This document shows positions 17,701-25,661 of a DNA stretch of 61,208 nt, in pieces. Under the pieces are notes generated by a model. It worked only from the letters and a program-made list of their open reading frames with translations, made no database searches and was not told where the DNA came from. Numbering within the stretch: position 1 is the stretch's first letter; the number at the start of each line of letters is the position of its first letter. Source of the DNA: Deltaproteobacteria bacterium (GTDB taxonomy: Bacteria > Desulfobacterota > BSN033 > UBA1163); assembly GCA_016875195.1 (NCBI GenBank), contig VGRY01000017.1, forward strand, positions 1 to 61,208. Direction: 5' to 3'. Both the position numbers and the translations under genes were made by a program.

Positions 17701-18539
17701 CCCTACGCAGACTGAGAATCGGAACCCGGAGAAACCAGCTTGCCCTCTTTCAGGCCAGCCACATGAACAAGATGCCTCTTCTGGGAAAAAAGATTCTCAT
17801 CACCCGTGCACGGGAGCAGTCGAGTGAATTTACGACCCGGCTTAAGAAACTCGGAGCAGAGGTCATCGAATTTCCCACGATCGAGATTGTCCCGCCTTCC
17901 AGTTGGAAGGGAGTGGACCACGCCATCGCTCAACTCAAATCTTACGACTGGGTGATCTTCACCAGCGCCAACGGCGTTAACTTCTTCTATCAAAGGCTAA
18001 AGGAAAAGGGTAAGGATCGACGCTCCCTCTCGGGTTTAAAAATCTGTGCGATCGGCCCCGCTACGGCAAAACAGTTAAAAAAACGAGACACGAGGGTCGA
18101 CTATATCCCGAAAGAGTTTATCGCTGAATCGATTCTCAAGGGATTTAAGAAGATAGGCATTAAAGAAAAGCAAATCCTCCTGGCCAGGGCGAAAAGAGCA
18201 AGAGATGTCCTGCCTGAAGGTTTGAAAAAAATGGGGGCAAAAGTTGATGTGGTCGCAGTCTATCGGACAGTCAAACCAAGGGGAGGATCGAGGAGATTAA
18301 GACAGCTTCTTGAAAAAGGAAAAATTGATGTCATCACTTTCACTTCCTCTTCAACGGTCAGCCATTTCATCGATCTCCTGAAAAAAGAGGATGTGAAAAA
18401 CCTTTTAAAAGGGGGGGCCCTTGCCTGCATCGGACCGGTTACTGCTCGGACTGTCAAGGAAGCCGGCTTGAAGGTCCATATCCAACCCAGAGAATTTACA
18501 ATCCCCGGACTGACTCAAGCGATCGTTGAATACTTTTAA
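17697..18539 (+). CDS. hemD: uroporphyrinogen-III synthase with an N-terminal HemC remnant
   Basis: A 280-residue protein. From about residue 27 it is a full HemD domain: LLGKKILITRAREQSSEF, GAEVIEFPTIEIVPP, YDWVIFTSANGVNFFYQRL, KICAIGPATAKQLKK, VDVVAVYRTVKP, DVITFTSSSTVSHF and ALACIGPVTARTVKEAGL. HemD closes and inverts hydroxymethylbilane to uroporphyrinogen III. The first about 23 residues, MTLRRLRIGTRRNQLALFQA and three more, match the N-terminus of HemC (porphobilinogen deaminase, LRIGTRGSxLALWQA). The HemC body is absent. Residues PLLGKKILITRAREQ look like the CobA-HemD linker, so hemC and cobA bodies may have been lost in one in-frame event. Start chosen at the ATGA overlap with galT (17697). 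Confidence 0.9.
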   Translation: MTLRRLRIGTRRNQLALFQASHMNKMPLLGKKILITRAREQSSEFTTRLKKLGAEVIEFPTIEIVPPSSWKGVDHAIAQLKSYDWVIFTSANGVNFFYQRLKEKGKDRRSLSGLKICAIGPATAKQLKKRDTRVDYIPKEFIAESILKGFKKIGIKEKQILLARAKRARDVLPEGLKKMGAKVDVVAVYRTVKPRGGSRRLRQLLEKGKIDVITFTSSSTVSHFIDLLKKEDVKNLLKGGALACIGPVTARTVKEAGLKVHIQPREFTIPGLTQAIVEYF

Positions 18540-18559
18540 AAATAACCAAAGCCTAAAAG

Positions 18560-18612
18560 AATAACTCCCCCTCTCCCCCTCTTATTTAAGAGGGGGCTGG
18601 GGGGCGTTAATG
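18560..18612. terminator. B-type palindrome, probable terminator after hemD
   Basis: Perfect stem CCCCCTCTT / AAGAGGGGG at 18575-18596, flanked by TAACTCCCC and GGGGCGTTA. No strong T-run follows, so termination would rely on the hairpin. It is one copy of a family seen at several convergent or terminal positions. Confidence 0.5.
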
Positions 18613-18675
18613 GTGATTGGAATTCAATTTCTGATGTCATATTGATAACCAGGGCAAAAGAGGAAATATTTGATA

Positions 18676-19299
18676 ATGGATCGAAAATCTATCGAAGTCA
18701 TCCTTTTTGATCTCGGCAATGTCATCTGCCCGTTCAACCATTACCAGATTGCAGAAAAACTTCTCCCTTTTGTTCAACGAAGGGAATTTCAAGATCCGAA
18801 CAAGATCTTTTCCTACCTCTTCGATTGGCAGAATGGGGTTATCAATTCCTTCGACACAGGAAAATTATCACCTCAAGAATTTTTTCAATCTCTGAAGGAA
18901 TCGCTAAAACTCTCCATCTCTTTTGATGCCTTTGTTCCGATCTGGGATCGCATTTTTGTCGAGGATCGAGAAGTCTCCGAAATCATCCGCTCCCTGAAGA
19001 GAAGATACCGACTCGGTCTTCTTTCCAATACCGATTCCCTCCACTTTGAGTATATCGTCTCAACCTTCCCTGTGGTGTCCGAGCTCGAGAAATGGATTCT
19101 ATCCTATGAGGTGGGATTTAAGAAGCCTGCCTCACAGATCTTCCAAAAAGCGATTCAATGGGCAGGGGTTGAGCCAGAAAGAATTCTCTTTATCGACGAC
19201 ACTAAAGGACACGTGGAGGCCGCTGTCTCCTTAGGCATCCGGGGCATCCATTTCGTTTCCGCCCAACAACTAAGAGAAAAATTAAAAGTTTTTTTATGA
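18676..19299 (+). CDS. HAD-superfamily hydrolase (YihX-like)
   Basis: A haloacid-dehalogenase-type phosphatase of about 207 residues. Motif I is ILFDLGNVI (Asp nucleophile, with the usual DLGNV of the YihX/epoxide-hydrolase N-terminal subgroup). Motif II is GLLSNTDSLHF, motif III SYEVGFKKPASQIFQ and motif IV ILFIDDTKGHVEAA. A helical cap lies between motifs I and II. I chose the ATG at 18676, with GAGGAA about ten bases upstream, over a TTG at 18670. The substrate is probably a sugar phosphate or other small phosphate ester; the neighbours do not narrow it. Confidence 0.88.
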   Translation: MDRKSIEVILFDLGNVICPFNHYQIAEKLLPFVQRREFQDPNKIFSYLFDWQNGVINSFDTGKLSPQEFFQSLKESLKLSISFDAFVPIWDRIFVEDREVSEIIRSLKRRYRLGLLSNTDSLHFEYIVSTFPVVSELEKWILSYEVGFKKPASQIFQKAIQWAGVEPERILFIDDTKGHVEAAVSLGIRGIHFVSAQQLREKLKVFL

Positions 19300-19386
19300 T
19301 AAAATTTTTTTTGATTTCTTAATCATAATTTGCTAATTTGTTTTTAACTTTGGAACGTAAAAAGGTGAAAGGTAGGGAGGTTAATA

Positions 19387-19689
19387 ATGGTCCAAAAGAA
19401 TGGAGAGAAGCCTTCGACAAAGAAAGACCTTGTTGAGTTTGAAGATAGAATCGTTCATCAATTTAAGATCATTTCTGAGGAATTAATGCAAAAAATTGAT
19501 CTTGTGGCTGAAGGGGTTACAAATGTTAATGAAAATTTGGGGCGAGTCGAACAAAGATTAGTCGAAAAAGTTGTTAATGTTGAAAATGATCTTTCATCCA
19601 TCATTCGTGTTTCTTATCTTGATCTTAGTAAACGTGTGGATGACCTCGATCGCCGTGTAAAAGAATTAGAAAAAACCATCAGCCACTGA
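19387..19689 (+). CDS. small coiled-coil protein of unknown function
   Basis: A 100-residue hydrophilic protein with heptad-like spacing throughout (for example LVAEGVTNVNENLGRVEQRL and YLDLSKRVDDLDRRVKELEK). It has no membrane segment and no cysteines. GGGAGGTTAATA precedes the ATG. It resembles short proteins annotated as hypothetical in many Gram-negative anaerobes. It stands alone between the HAD gene and the thiolase promoter. Confidence 0.7.
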   Translation: MVQKNGEKPSTKKDLVEFEDRIVHQFKIISEELMQKIDLVAEGVTNVNENLGRVEQRLVEKVVNVENDLSSIIRVSYLDLSKRVDDLDRRVKELEKTISH

Positions 19690-19799
19690 CTATCTCCTTT
19701 CCTCTTGTCATTCTTATCAAAACTATTTTCTTTTCTGAAAAGCTTCTGAGAGATAAACCTTTCCTGATTTATATCAGTAATTGTTGTTATTCCTTTTCC

Positions 19800-19828
19800 T
19801 TGACACACACCCTCTTTTTTCATAGACT
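19800..19828 (+). promoter_or_regulatory. sigma-70-type promoter of the thiolase gene
   Basis: TTGACA at 19800-19805, 17-base spacer, TAGACT at 19823-19828, followed by a short leader and AAGGAG before the ATG at 19867. Confidence 0.6.
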
Positions 19829-19866
19829 CAACTCATCCAATATTGCTTCTTCAAGGAGATAAAAAA

Positions 19867-21102
19867 ATGGCTACGTTGAGAGAAGTGGTGGTCGTGGATG
19901 CGGTGCGGTCTCCTATTGGCAAGTCGGGCTGGAAGGGAATGGAGAAAGGCGGTCAGCTCTGCCAGGCATCGGCTCAAGATCTCATGGCCAATACGATCCG
20001 AGGATTACTGGAAAGAGTCAGTTCCCGGTCCCTAAAATTTAATGAAGCCGAGATCGAAAATGTGATTATTGGATGCTTGAGCCAGATCGGTGAGCAGGGT
20101 CTTAATATAGCGCGTATTGCCTCACTCCTCGCCGGAATCCCACAAGAAGCCTCTGGCTGTACTGTGAATCAATATTGCAATAGCGGCCTCAAGGCGATTA
20201 ATATCGCAGCGCATGAAATCATGGTGGGAGAAGGAGACATCATGATCTGCGGAGGTGTGGAGATTATGTCTCACTATGGTATGATCTCCGATCTTCAGGT
20301 AGCCATGAAGGCAAATTATCCTGTGCGTTTGTCACCCCGGCTCTCGGAGACAGGAATGACTGTGACTCAGGGGGTCTGTGCCGAGATGATCTCCGCGGAT
20401 CAAAGGCACACCCGGGAGGATCTGGAACGTTTTGGCATGTGGAGCATGCAGAAGGCGGTTGAGGCTGAGCGAAAAGGATGGTACGTAGATCATATCGTCC
20501 CGTTCGAGTTCACCTGGGAAGGCGCGACCCGGAAAGTAGAAAAGGATGAAGTCCTTCGAACAAAGGCAATCGAAGACTCAGAAGCATACCTTCAAAGTCT
20601 TATGGCGCTTCCGACCCCTTTCAAAGAGCATGGTCTCGTCAGCCCAGGAAGCTCCTCACAGATCGTGGATGGAGCCGCTGCAGTCATGCTCATGAGTGGG
20701 ACAAAGGCCGAGGAATTGGGGCTTGAACCCCTCTGCAGAATCAAGACTAGCGCTGTGGCAGGAGGTGCGCCGGTACCGATGCTCCTTGCGCCAATTCCGG
20801 CTGTGAAAAAGGCCCTTCAGCGGGCTGGCAAAACGATTGATCAGATGGACATCATCGAGCCCAACGAAGCATTCGCCTCTCCACTGCTCCAGTTTGCAGA
20901 TGAACTGGGATACGGTCGCTTCGATCCCAGAGTGAACCCAACAGGTGGCGCCATTGCCTTGGGCCATCCCATTGGCGCCTCTGGTGCATTATATTTTGGG
21001 GAGATGGTCCACCATCTAAAACGTACGGGCGGAAAGGTGGGGCTCCAAATGCTTTGCGGTGGCGGAGGAGTGGGTATTGCCACCGTGGTAGAAGCAGTCT
21101 GA
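19867..21102 (+). CDS. thiolase (acetyl-CoA acyltransferase family)
   Basis: A 411-residue thiolase, which either condenses acyl-CoA units or cleaves 3-ketoacyl-CoA. The acyl-binding Cys104 is in QYCNSGLKAINIAAHEI, the glycine-rich block is MICGGVEIMSHYG, and EPNEAFASPLL, NPTGGAIALGHPIGASGA (His) and LQMLCGGGGVGIA (second Cys) are all present. I chose the ATG at 19867 behind AAGGAG; the open frame starts at a TTG (19843). It is monocistronic with its own promoter and a convergent neighbour. Together with the acyl-CoA dehydrogenase it may serve fatty or aromatic acid degradation. Confidence 0.93.
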   Translation: MATLREVVVVDAVRSPIGKSGWKGMEKGGQLCQASAQDLMANTIRGLLERVSSRSLKFNEAEIENVIIGCLSQIGEQGLNIARIASLLAGIPQEASGCTVNQYCNSGLKAINIAAHEIMVGEGDIMICGGVEIMSHYGMISDLQVAMKANYPVRLSPRLSETGMTVTQGVCAEMISADQRHTREDLERFGMWSMQKAVEAERKGWYVDHIVPFEFTWEGATRKVEKDEVLRTKAIEDSEAYLQSLMALPTPFKEHGLVSPGSSSQIVDGAAAVMLMSGTKAEELGLEPLCRIKTSAVAGGAPVPMLLAPIPAVKKALQRAGKTIDQMDIIEPNEAFASPLLQFADELGYGRFDPRVNPTGGAIALGHPIGASGALYFGEMVHHLKRTGGKVGLQMLCGGGGVGIATVVEAV

Positions 21103-21135
21103 TGAGAGCTTTGAAAAACTACTTTAAGCTCTCAT
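21102..21135. terminator. stem-loop between convergent thiolase and rsmE genes
   Basis: Perfect 10-base stem ATGAGAGCTT / AAGCTCTCAT with a 14-base loop, beginning in the thiolase stop codon. There is no strong T-tract on either side. It may stop transcription from one or both sides. Confidence 0.45.
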
Positions 21136-21190
21136 GATTATACAGATTTTAAAAAAGACTCCAGAGATTTCTTGTTACAGGTCCCTTTTC

Positions 21191-21979
21191 TTAGCCCAGG
21201 TCACCGAGCTCGTATTGCAGAATTCCGATCAGGGTGATGGCGGCAGTTTCTGTTCGCAGAATACGCTGGCCCAGTTTTACAGGGAGGAAACCCTGTCTCT
21301 CAACCAATCTCACCTCTTCTTCAGCAAATCCCCCTTCGGGTCCAACCATGAGATAAACTTTAGCTGAACGAAAAATCCCAAATCCCCCCTCTCCCCCCTT
21401 TTCCAAAGGGGGGCATAATACAGAAATCTTCCTGAGGACCTCTTTCAGGCTCTTACCCTCTTTTTCATAGAGGAGAATTTTCAACACTTCTCCCTGGCAA
21501 TACTCCAGCGTTTCTTCAAAGGAACAATACTTCTCAATCCTCGGCACTCTTGCCCTTCTCGACTGCTGGACTGCTTTGACTGCAATCTCTTGCCAGCGGT
21601 GAGCCTTCTTCTGTTTGGATTCCCTTTCCTCCAGAGAAATCGACCTTTCGGATTTAAAAGGGACGATCGCTGCAACACCCAACTCCGTGGTTTTCTGAAT
21701 GATCCATTCCATTCGTTCTTTCTCAGGGAGAGCTTGGAGGAGGATGATCTCAGCGGGAGATTCTGTTGGGAAAAGAAATAAATCGAAAATGAGAACGGAT
21801 GCCTTTTCTTTTGAAAGTTGGAGGACTCTTCCACGCAAATCCTTTCCCTGGGAATCGGTCAGGGTGATGATGCTTCCCACACGTCCTCCCTGAACTCGAA
21901 AGGCCTCCAGAGGAGGCCCTTCGAGAATAATTTCTTTACCTGCTTCAAGCTTCTGATTTAGAACGATTCTATCCTTCAC
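21191..21979 (-). CDS. rsmE: 16S rRNA (uracil-1498-N3)-methyltransferase
   Basis: SPOUT-fold rRNA methyltransferase of about 262 residues. The N-terminal PUA-like part contains LEAFRVQGGRVGSIITLTDS. The SPOUT part contains QALPEKERMEWIIQKTTELG, IVPFKSERSI, RWQEIAVKAVQQSRRARVP and the SAM knot VYLMVGPEGGFAEEEV, then LRTETAAITLIGILQYE. I chose the GTG at 21979, which overlaps the Lon-like stop by 11 bases; the ATG at 22036 would add a basic stretch that only mirrors the Lon C-terminus. An extra segment of about 18 residues containing CPPLEKGGEGGFGIF sits just before the SAM knot and is encoded by a palindromic repeat. Confidence 0.93.
   Translation of the reverse strand: MKDRIVLNQKLEAGKEIILEGPPLEAFRVQGGRVGSIITLTDSQGKDLRGRVLQLSKEKASVLIFDLFLFPTESPAEIILLQALPEKERMEWIIQKTTELGVAAIVPFKSERSISLEERESKQKKAHRWQEIAVKAVQQSRRARVPRIEKYCSFEETLEYCQGEVLKILLYEKEGKSLKEVLRKISVLCPPLEKGGEGGFGIFRSAKVYLMVGPEGGFAEEEVRLVERQGFLPVKLGQRILRTETAAITLIGILQYELGDLG
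21371..21422. repeat. B-type palindromic repeat inserted in frame within rsmE
   Basis: Stem CCCCCCTTT / AAAGGGGGG with TCC loop at 21393-21413, flanked by AATCCCCCCTCT. It is read through as the peptide CPPLEKGGEGGF. It belongs to the same C-run/G-run class as the intergenic B repeats. Confidence 0.8.
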
Positions 21980-24452
21980 AGGAGGGTTTTCCCCTTTTTT
22001 TCTTCTTCTCCTTGGTTTCCTCTCCGACCCCCTCATACTCTTTGATCTTCTTTCCTAAATCCTGAAGTCGCTTGTCCACCAGATCATTAACCGTGTCTTC
22101 TTTAAACCGTCCATTCTCCAGCCGGCCGCCTGCCTCCACCCCAGTCAAAATCTCAATCCCATGATCAATTGTTTTCACCAGATAGACATGAAACTTCCCT
22201 TCCTTGACTGCCTGCACCACATCTTTTCTCAACATGAGATCATCAACATTGAGGTGAGGAATCATCACACCCTGCTTTCCTGTTAAACCCTTCGCCTTGC
22301 AAACCTCAAAGAAGCCCTCGATCTTCTCATTCACCCCGCCAATCGGCTGGATTTCTCCTTTCTGGTTGACCGAACCTGTGACGGCAAGATCCTGCCGTAA
22401 GGGAAGGCTTGAGAGGCTCGAAAGAAGCCCATAGAGTTCTGTGGAGGAGGCGCTGTCTCCTTCCACTCCACTGTAAGACTGTTCAAAACAGATGCTGGCG
22501 CTCATGGTGATCGGCTTGTCCTGAGCATATCGGTCCCGGAGGTATCCCGAAAGGATATAGACCCCTTTATTATGGATAGGGCCGCTCATCTCTGATTCTC
22601 TTTCGATATTTATAATTCCAGCCTTGCCCAGGGAGGTCTTCACTGTAATTCGCGAGGGTTTCCCGAAGGAATAATCTCCCATGCTATAGACGGACAGGCC
22701 ATTGATCTGACCCACAACCATTCCATCGGAGTCAATCATGATGATTCCCTCATCGATCATCTCCTGTATTTTCTCTTCGATGAGATTGACCCGGCGGGTC
22801 TTTTTCTCAACGGCCATATCCACGTGTTTCTCTTTGACGATATCGCTTCCATCCTTCGAAGCCCAATAGTTGGCCTCCCTCAGGAGGTCGGCAATGAGAT
22901 GAAACCGGGTGGTCAGTTTCTTCTGCCTCCCCGCAATCTCCATCCCGTATTCTATCACAGAAGCTACCCCTGTCTTATCGAAGGGCTTCAATTTTTCCTC
23001 GTTGCAGATCTTACAGATGAAGGAAACGTACTGGTTGACTTTCGTTTCATCCTGCTCCATAACCGAATCGAAGTCAGCCTTGATCTTAAAAATCTTCTTA
23101 AAGTCATCATCCAGGCCGAAAAGAAGATGGTAGAGATGGGCATCGCCGATCATAATGACCTTTGTGTTACATTCGATGGGCTCCGGCTTAAGAGCCGTGG
23201 TGGCGAAGAAGTAGAAGGGATCGTAAGTCTGGACCTCCATCACCTGATTCTTCAGGGTCCGTTTCAACGCGGGCCAGACCCCTGGTTCAACAAGACTGTC
23301 CAGGGCGTTAATAATCAAATACCCGCCATTGGCTCTTAAAAAAGACCCTGCCTTGATATGGGTGAAGTCAGTTTTCCAGACTCCGGAGCGTTCCACCACC
23401 CTTTCGATGGTGCCAAAAAGGTTCCGGTAATTGGGCGTCATTTCAACAATAATTGGCGCTCCCTTGGTCTCGGAATTATCAACCACAACATTAACCTGAT
23501 ATTCGGTGAAGGTATCCACCGGCTGAGGCAAAACCAGCCCTGGCAGAGGAGAGGGTGCCGCTTCCTCCTTCTCCCTGAACCGGGGAAGATTGGCCAGAAT
23601 ATCCTCCTGGGCCTCATCCAGGTAGCGATGGATCTTTTCATCGTTAAATCTCTCCTTGATATCTGAGATCGAGTCTTTGACGATCGGCGAAATCATTTCC
23701 ATATCCAGGGCCGACAATTGATCCTTGATCTCTTTCTCTGATTTCCGGGTCTCTTTGAAGATAATCTCCAATTCGTTGATCAGCTCAACCTGCGCTCCCT
23801 TAAGCCTCTCCAGTTCCTCCTTGGTGAATTTATTCTCTTCCACCATCGATTCCAACTGCTCAATGTTGACAGGGTTTCCCTCCACCACCGGAAAGATACC
23901 AGGACGGGAATAGGGCCCCATTTGAATCTGAACGAGAGCAAACCCTTCTTTGTTCACCTTCTTTTCAAACTCCCGGAACATCTCGGCCTGCCTGTTCCTG
24001 AATCCTTCGACCAGCTCCTTCTTCTTATTCTGGTAGTTCTCATTTTCAAAAATGAGAGGGACCTTCTTCTTGAGGCCTTCGATCAAGGTCTCCATCTCTT
24101 TTTTAAAACGATTTCCCTCGCCTGCGGGAAGACTGATCATATGGGGCATATCCGCGTTTTTAAAGTTATTCACGTAGCAGAGGTCATTGGGAATCTTTCC
24201 TGTGACATCGAGTCCTTTCAGGACCATCTTGATTGTTGTGAAACGTCCTGTCCCCGCCAGGCCGGTCACAAAGATGTTATAACCGATGCTGTTAATCCCG
24301 AGCCCGACGCGTATTGCCTCCAACGCTCTCTCCTGACCGATGATTTCCTCACAGGGTTGGACCGATTCCGTCGTCTCAAAGGAGAGCGAATCAGGGTCGC
24401 ATCGCCATCTCAATTTCTCTACGGGCACTTCATTGTAAAGTCCATTTGGCAT
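21969..24452 (-). CDS. Lon-like ATP-dependent protease (LonB/LonC type)
   Basis: An 827-residue S16-family protease. The N-terminal AAA part has IGQERALEAIRVGLGI and an unusual P-loop GLAGTGRFTT (Arg in place of Lys), normal for this subgroup. A coiled-coil insert spans about residues 150-320. The second ATPase part has NYRNLFGTIERV and GSFLRANGGYLIINALD. The C-terminal protease domain has Ser667 in EGDSASSTELYG and Lys710 in GGVNEKIEGFFE, 43 residues apart as in Lon. A lysine-rich tail ends the protein. I chose the ATG at 24452 with GGGAGGAACAGCTC upstream. rsmE overlaps its end; DnaJ and a ClpX-like gene lie upstream on the same strand. Confidence 0.92.
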   Translation of the reverse strand: MPNGLYNEVPVEKLRWRCDPDSLSFETTESVQPCEEIIGQERALEAIRVGLGINSIGYNIFVTGLAGTGRFTTIKMVLKGLDVTGKIPNDLCYVNNFKNADMPHMISLPAGEGNRFKKEMETLIEGLKKKVPLIFENENYQNKKKELVEGFRNRQAEMFREFEKKVNKEGFALVQIQMGPYSRPGIFPVVEGNPVNIEQLESMVEENKFTKEELERLKGAQVELINELEIIFKETRKSEKEIKDQLSALDMEMISPIVKDSISDIKERFNDEKIHRYLDEAQEDILANLPRFREKEEAAPSPLPGLVLPQPVDTFTEYQVNVVVDNSETKGAPIIVEMTPNYRNLFGTIERVVERSGVWKTDFTHIKAGSFLRANGGYLIINALDSLVEPGVWPALKRTLKNQVMEVQTYDPFYFFATTALKPEPIECNTKVIMIGDAHLYHLLFGLDDDFKKIFKIKADFDSVMEQDETKVNQYVSFICKICNEEKLKPFDKTGVASVIEYGMEIAGRQKKLTTRFHLIADLLREANYWASKDGSDIVKEKHVDMAVEKKTRRVNLIEEKIQEMIDEGIIMIDSDGMVVGQINGLSVYSMGDYSFGKPSRITVKTSLGKAGIINIERESEMSGPIHNKGVYILSGYLRDRYAQDKPITMSASICFEQSYSGVEGDSASSTELYGLLSSLSSLPLRQDLAVTGSVNQKGEIQPIGGVNEKIEGFFEVCKAKGLTGKQGVMIPHLNVDDLMLRKDVVQAVKEGKFHVYLVKTIDHGIEILTGVEAGGRLENGRFKEDTVNDLVDKRLQDLGKKIKEYEGVGEETKEKKKKRGKPSCEG

Positions 24453-24483
24453 GAGCTGTTCCTCCCATGAAAAAACTCTTTTG

Positions 24484-24640
24484 GTTCTATTTAGAGTCCG
24501 TTTATAAACTAACTGTTTCAAGAAAGATGTCATTCCGGCGAAAGCCGGAATCCAGTTCTTTCAAGGGCTTCTGGATGCCCCGATTAAATCGGGGCATGAC
24601 GGACAAACTGAATTTATAAACAGATTCTATTTATAATAGT
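24484..24640. repeat. C-type palindromic element, MITE-like
   Basis: About 155 bases with outer arms containing CCGTTTATAAACTAAC and TGAATTTATAAACAGA. Two inner hairpins are CCGGCGAAAGCCGG (24536-24549) and GCCCCGATTAAATCGGGGC, each next to GTCATT- or ATGAC-like ends and CAG/CTG. This fits a non-autonomous mobile palindrome. It sits between dnaJ and the Lon-like gene, just upstream of the latter's ribosome binding site. Confidence 0.7.
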
Positions 24641-24740
24641 GAGTGAAAAAAGTCAATGTAAACAAGAGGGAAATGGAGTTAAGAGTTAAGAATGAAGAGT
24701 TATGAGTTATGAATTGTGATTTATGAATGGGAAATTGAAT

Positions 24741-25661
24741 TCAGATGCCTTCTCTGGCAAGTTCATGGATCAGATTTTTCGCTTTCTCTGATACCCTTTT
24801 GGGAATCTTCACAATCACCTTCACAAATTGGTCCCCTCTGCCCTCTTTCTGAAGGTGGGGAATGCCGAGTCCCTTTAATCGCAACTTCGTATGAGTCTGG
24901 GTTCCTGGAGGGACTTTGATTCTCTTCGTCCCTTCAAGCGTCGGAACCTCAATCGACGTTCCCAGAACAGCCTCTGAAAAATTGATCTCCTTTTCTACGA
25001 CCAGGTCATCTCCCTCCCGGGAAAAGACAGGATGTTCCCGGATGGAAATCTGCAGATATAGATCACCCGGAGGAGCGCCCTTTCTACCAGGCATTCCTTT
25101 TCCAGAAAGCCTCAGCTTCTTTCCCTCTGGTATGCCTTTGGGAATCTTCACCGAGACCTCTTCGGTTTTGCCGTCTCTTGGATACGAAATCCTTTTTTCT
25201 CCGCCTGAAACCACCTCTTCGAGAGAGATCGCTAATTCGTAAAGGATGTCTTCTCCTTTCTGGGGTGCCCGTCCCATATCCTGATAACCATAGGAACTAC
25301 CGAACATATCCCCGAAATCGAAACCGCCCCTTCCTCCTCCGAATTTGAACTCTCGCCGCCCTCTTCCGCCAAAGAGGCCCGAAAGAATTTCATCAAAATC
25401 GAAACCCCTGAAAATATCTTCCTGGGTGAATCGCTGACGGAATCCTTCGGCTCCAAAGGTATCATACTGCTTTCGTTTCTCTTTATCGCTCAGAACTGCA
25501 TAAGCTTCGTTAATCTCCTTGAAACGTTCCTCTGCCTCCTTCTTATTCGGATTCCGGTCCGGATGATATTTCATGGCCAGTTTCCGGTAAGCCCGTTTGA
25601 TCTCTTCATCGCTGGCGCTCTTGCTGACGCCTAAAACTTCATAGTAATCCCGGTTTGCCAT
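24741..25661 (-). CDS. DnaJ/CbpA-type co-chaperone
   Basis: A 306-residue J-domain protein that would stimulate DnaK. The J domain (residues 1-70) has the HPD motif in [19 protein letters not shown] Gly/Phe-rich linker follows ([20 protein letters not shown]), then two C-terminal substrate-binding domains ([57 protein letters not shown]). The CxxCxGxG zinc finger of classical DnaJ is absent, so this is the CbpA/type II form. Its ATG overlaps the stop of the ClpX-like gene by 1 base (TAATG), indicating coupled expression. Confidence 0.94.
   Translation of the reverse strand: MANRDYYEVLGVSKSASDEEIKRAYRKLAMKYHPDRNPNKKEAEERFKEINEAYAVLSDKEKRKQYDTFGAEGFRQRFTQEDIFRGFDFDEILSGLFGGRGRREFKFGGGRGGFDFGDMFGSSYGYQDMGRAPQKGEDILYELAISLEEVVSGGEKRISYPRDGKTEEVSVKIPKGIPEGKKLRLSGKGMPGRKGAPPGDLYLQISIREHPVFSREGDDLVVEKEINFSEAVLGTSIEVPTLEGTKRIKVPPGTQTHTKLRLKGLGIPHLQKEGRGDQFVKVIVKIPKRVSEKAKNLIHELAREGI

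Noticed and set aside
24453..24533. 27 extra N-terminal residues for the Lon-like protease
   Set aside because: They would be translated from the palindromic element; the ATG at 24452 has a strong ribosome binding site.
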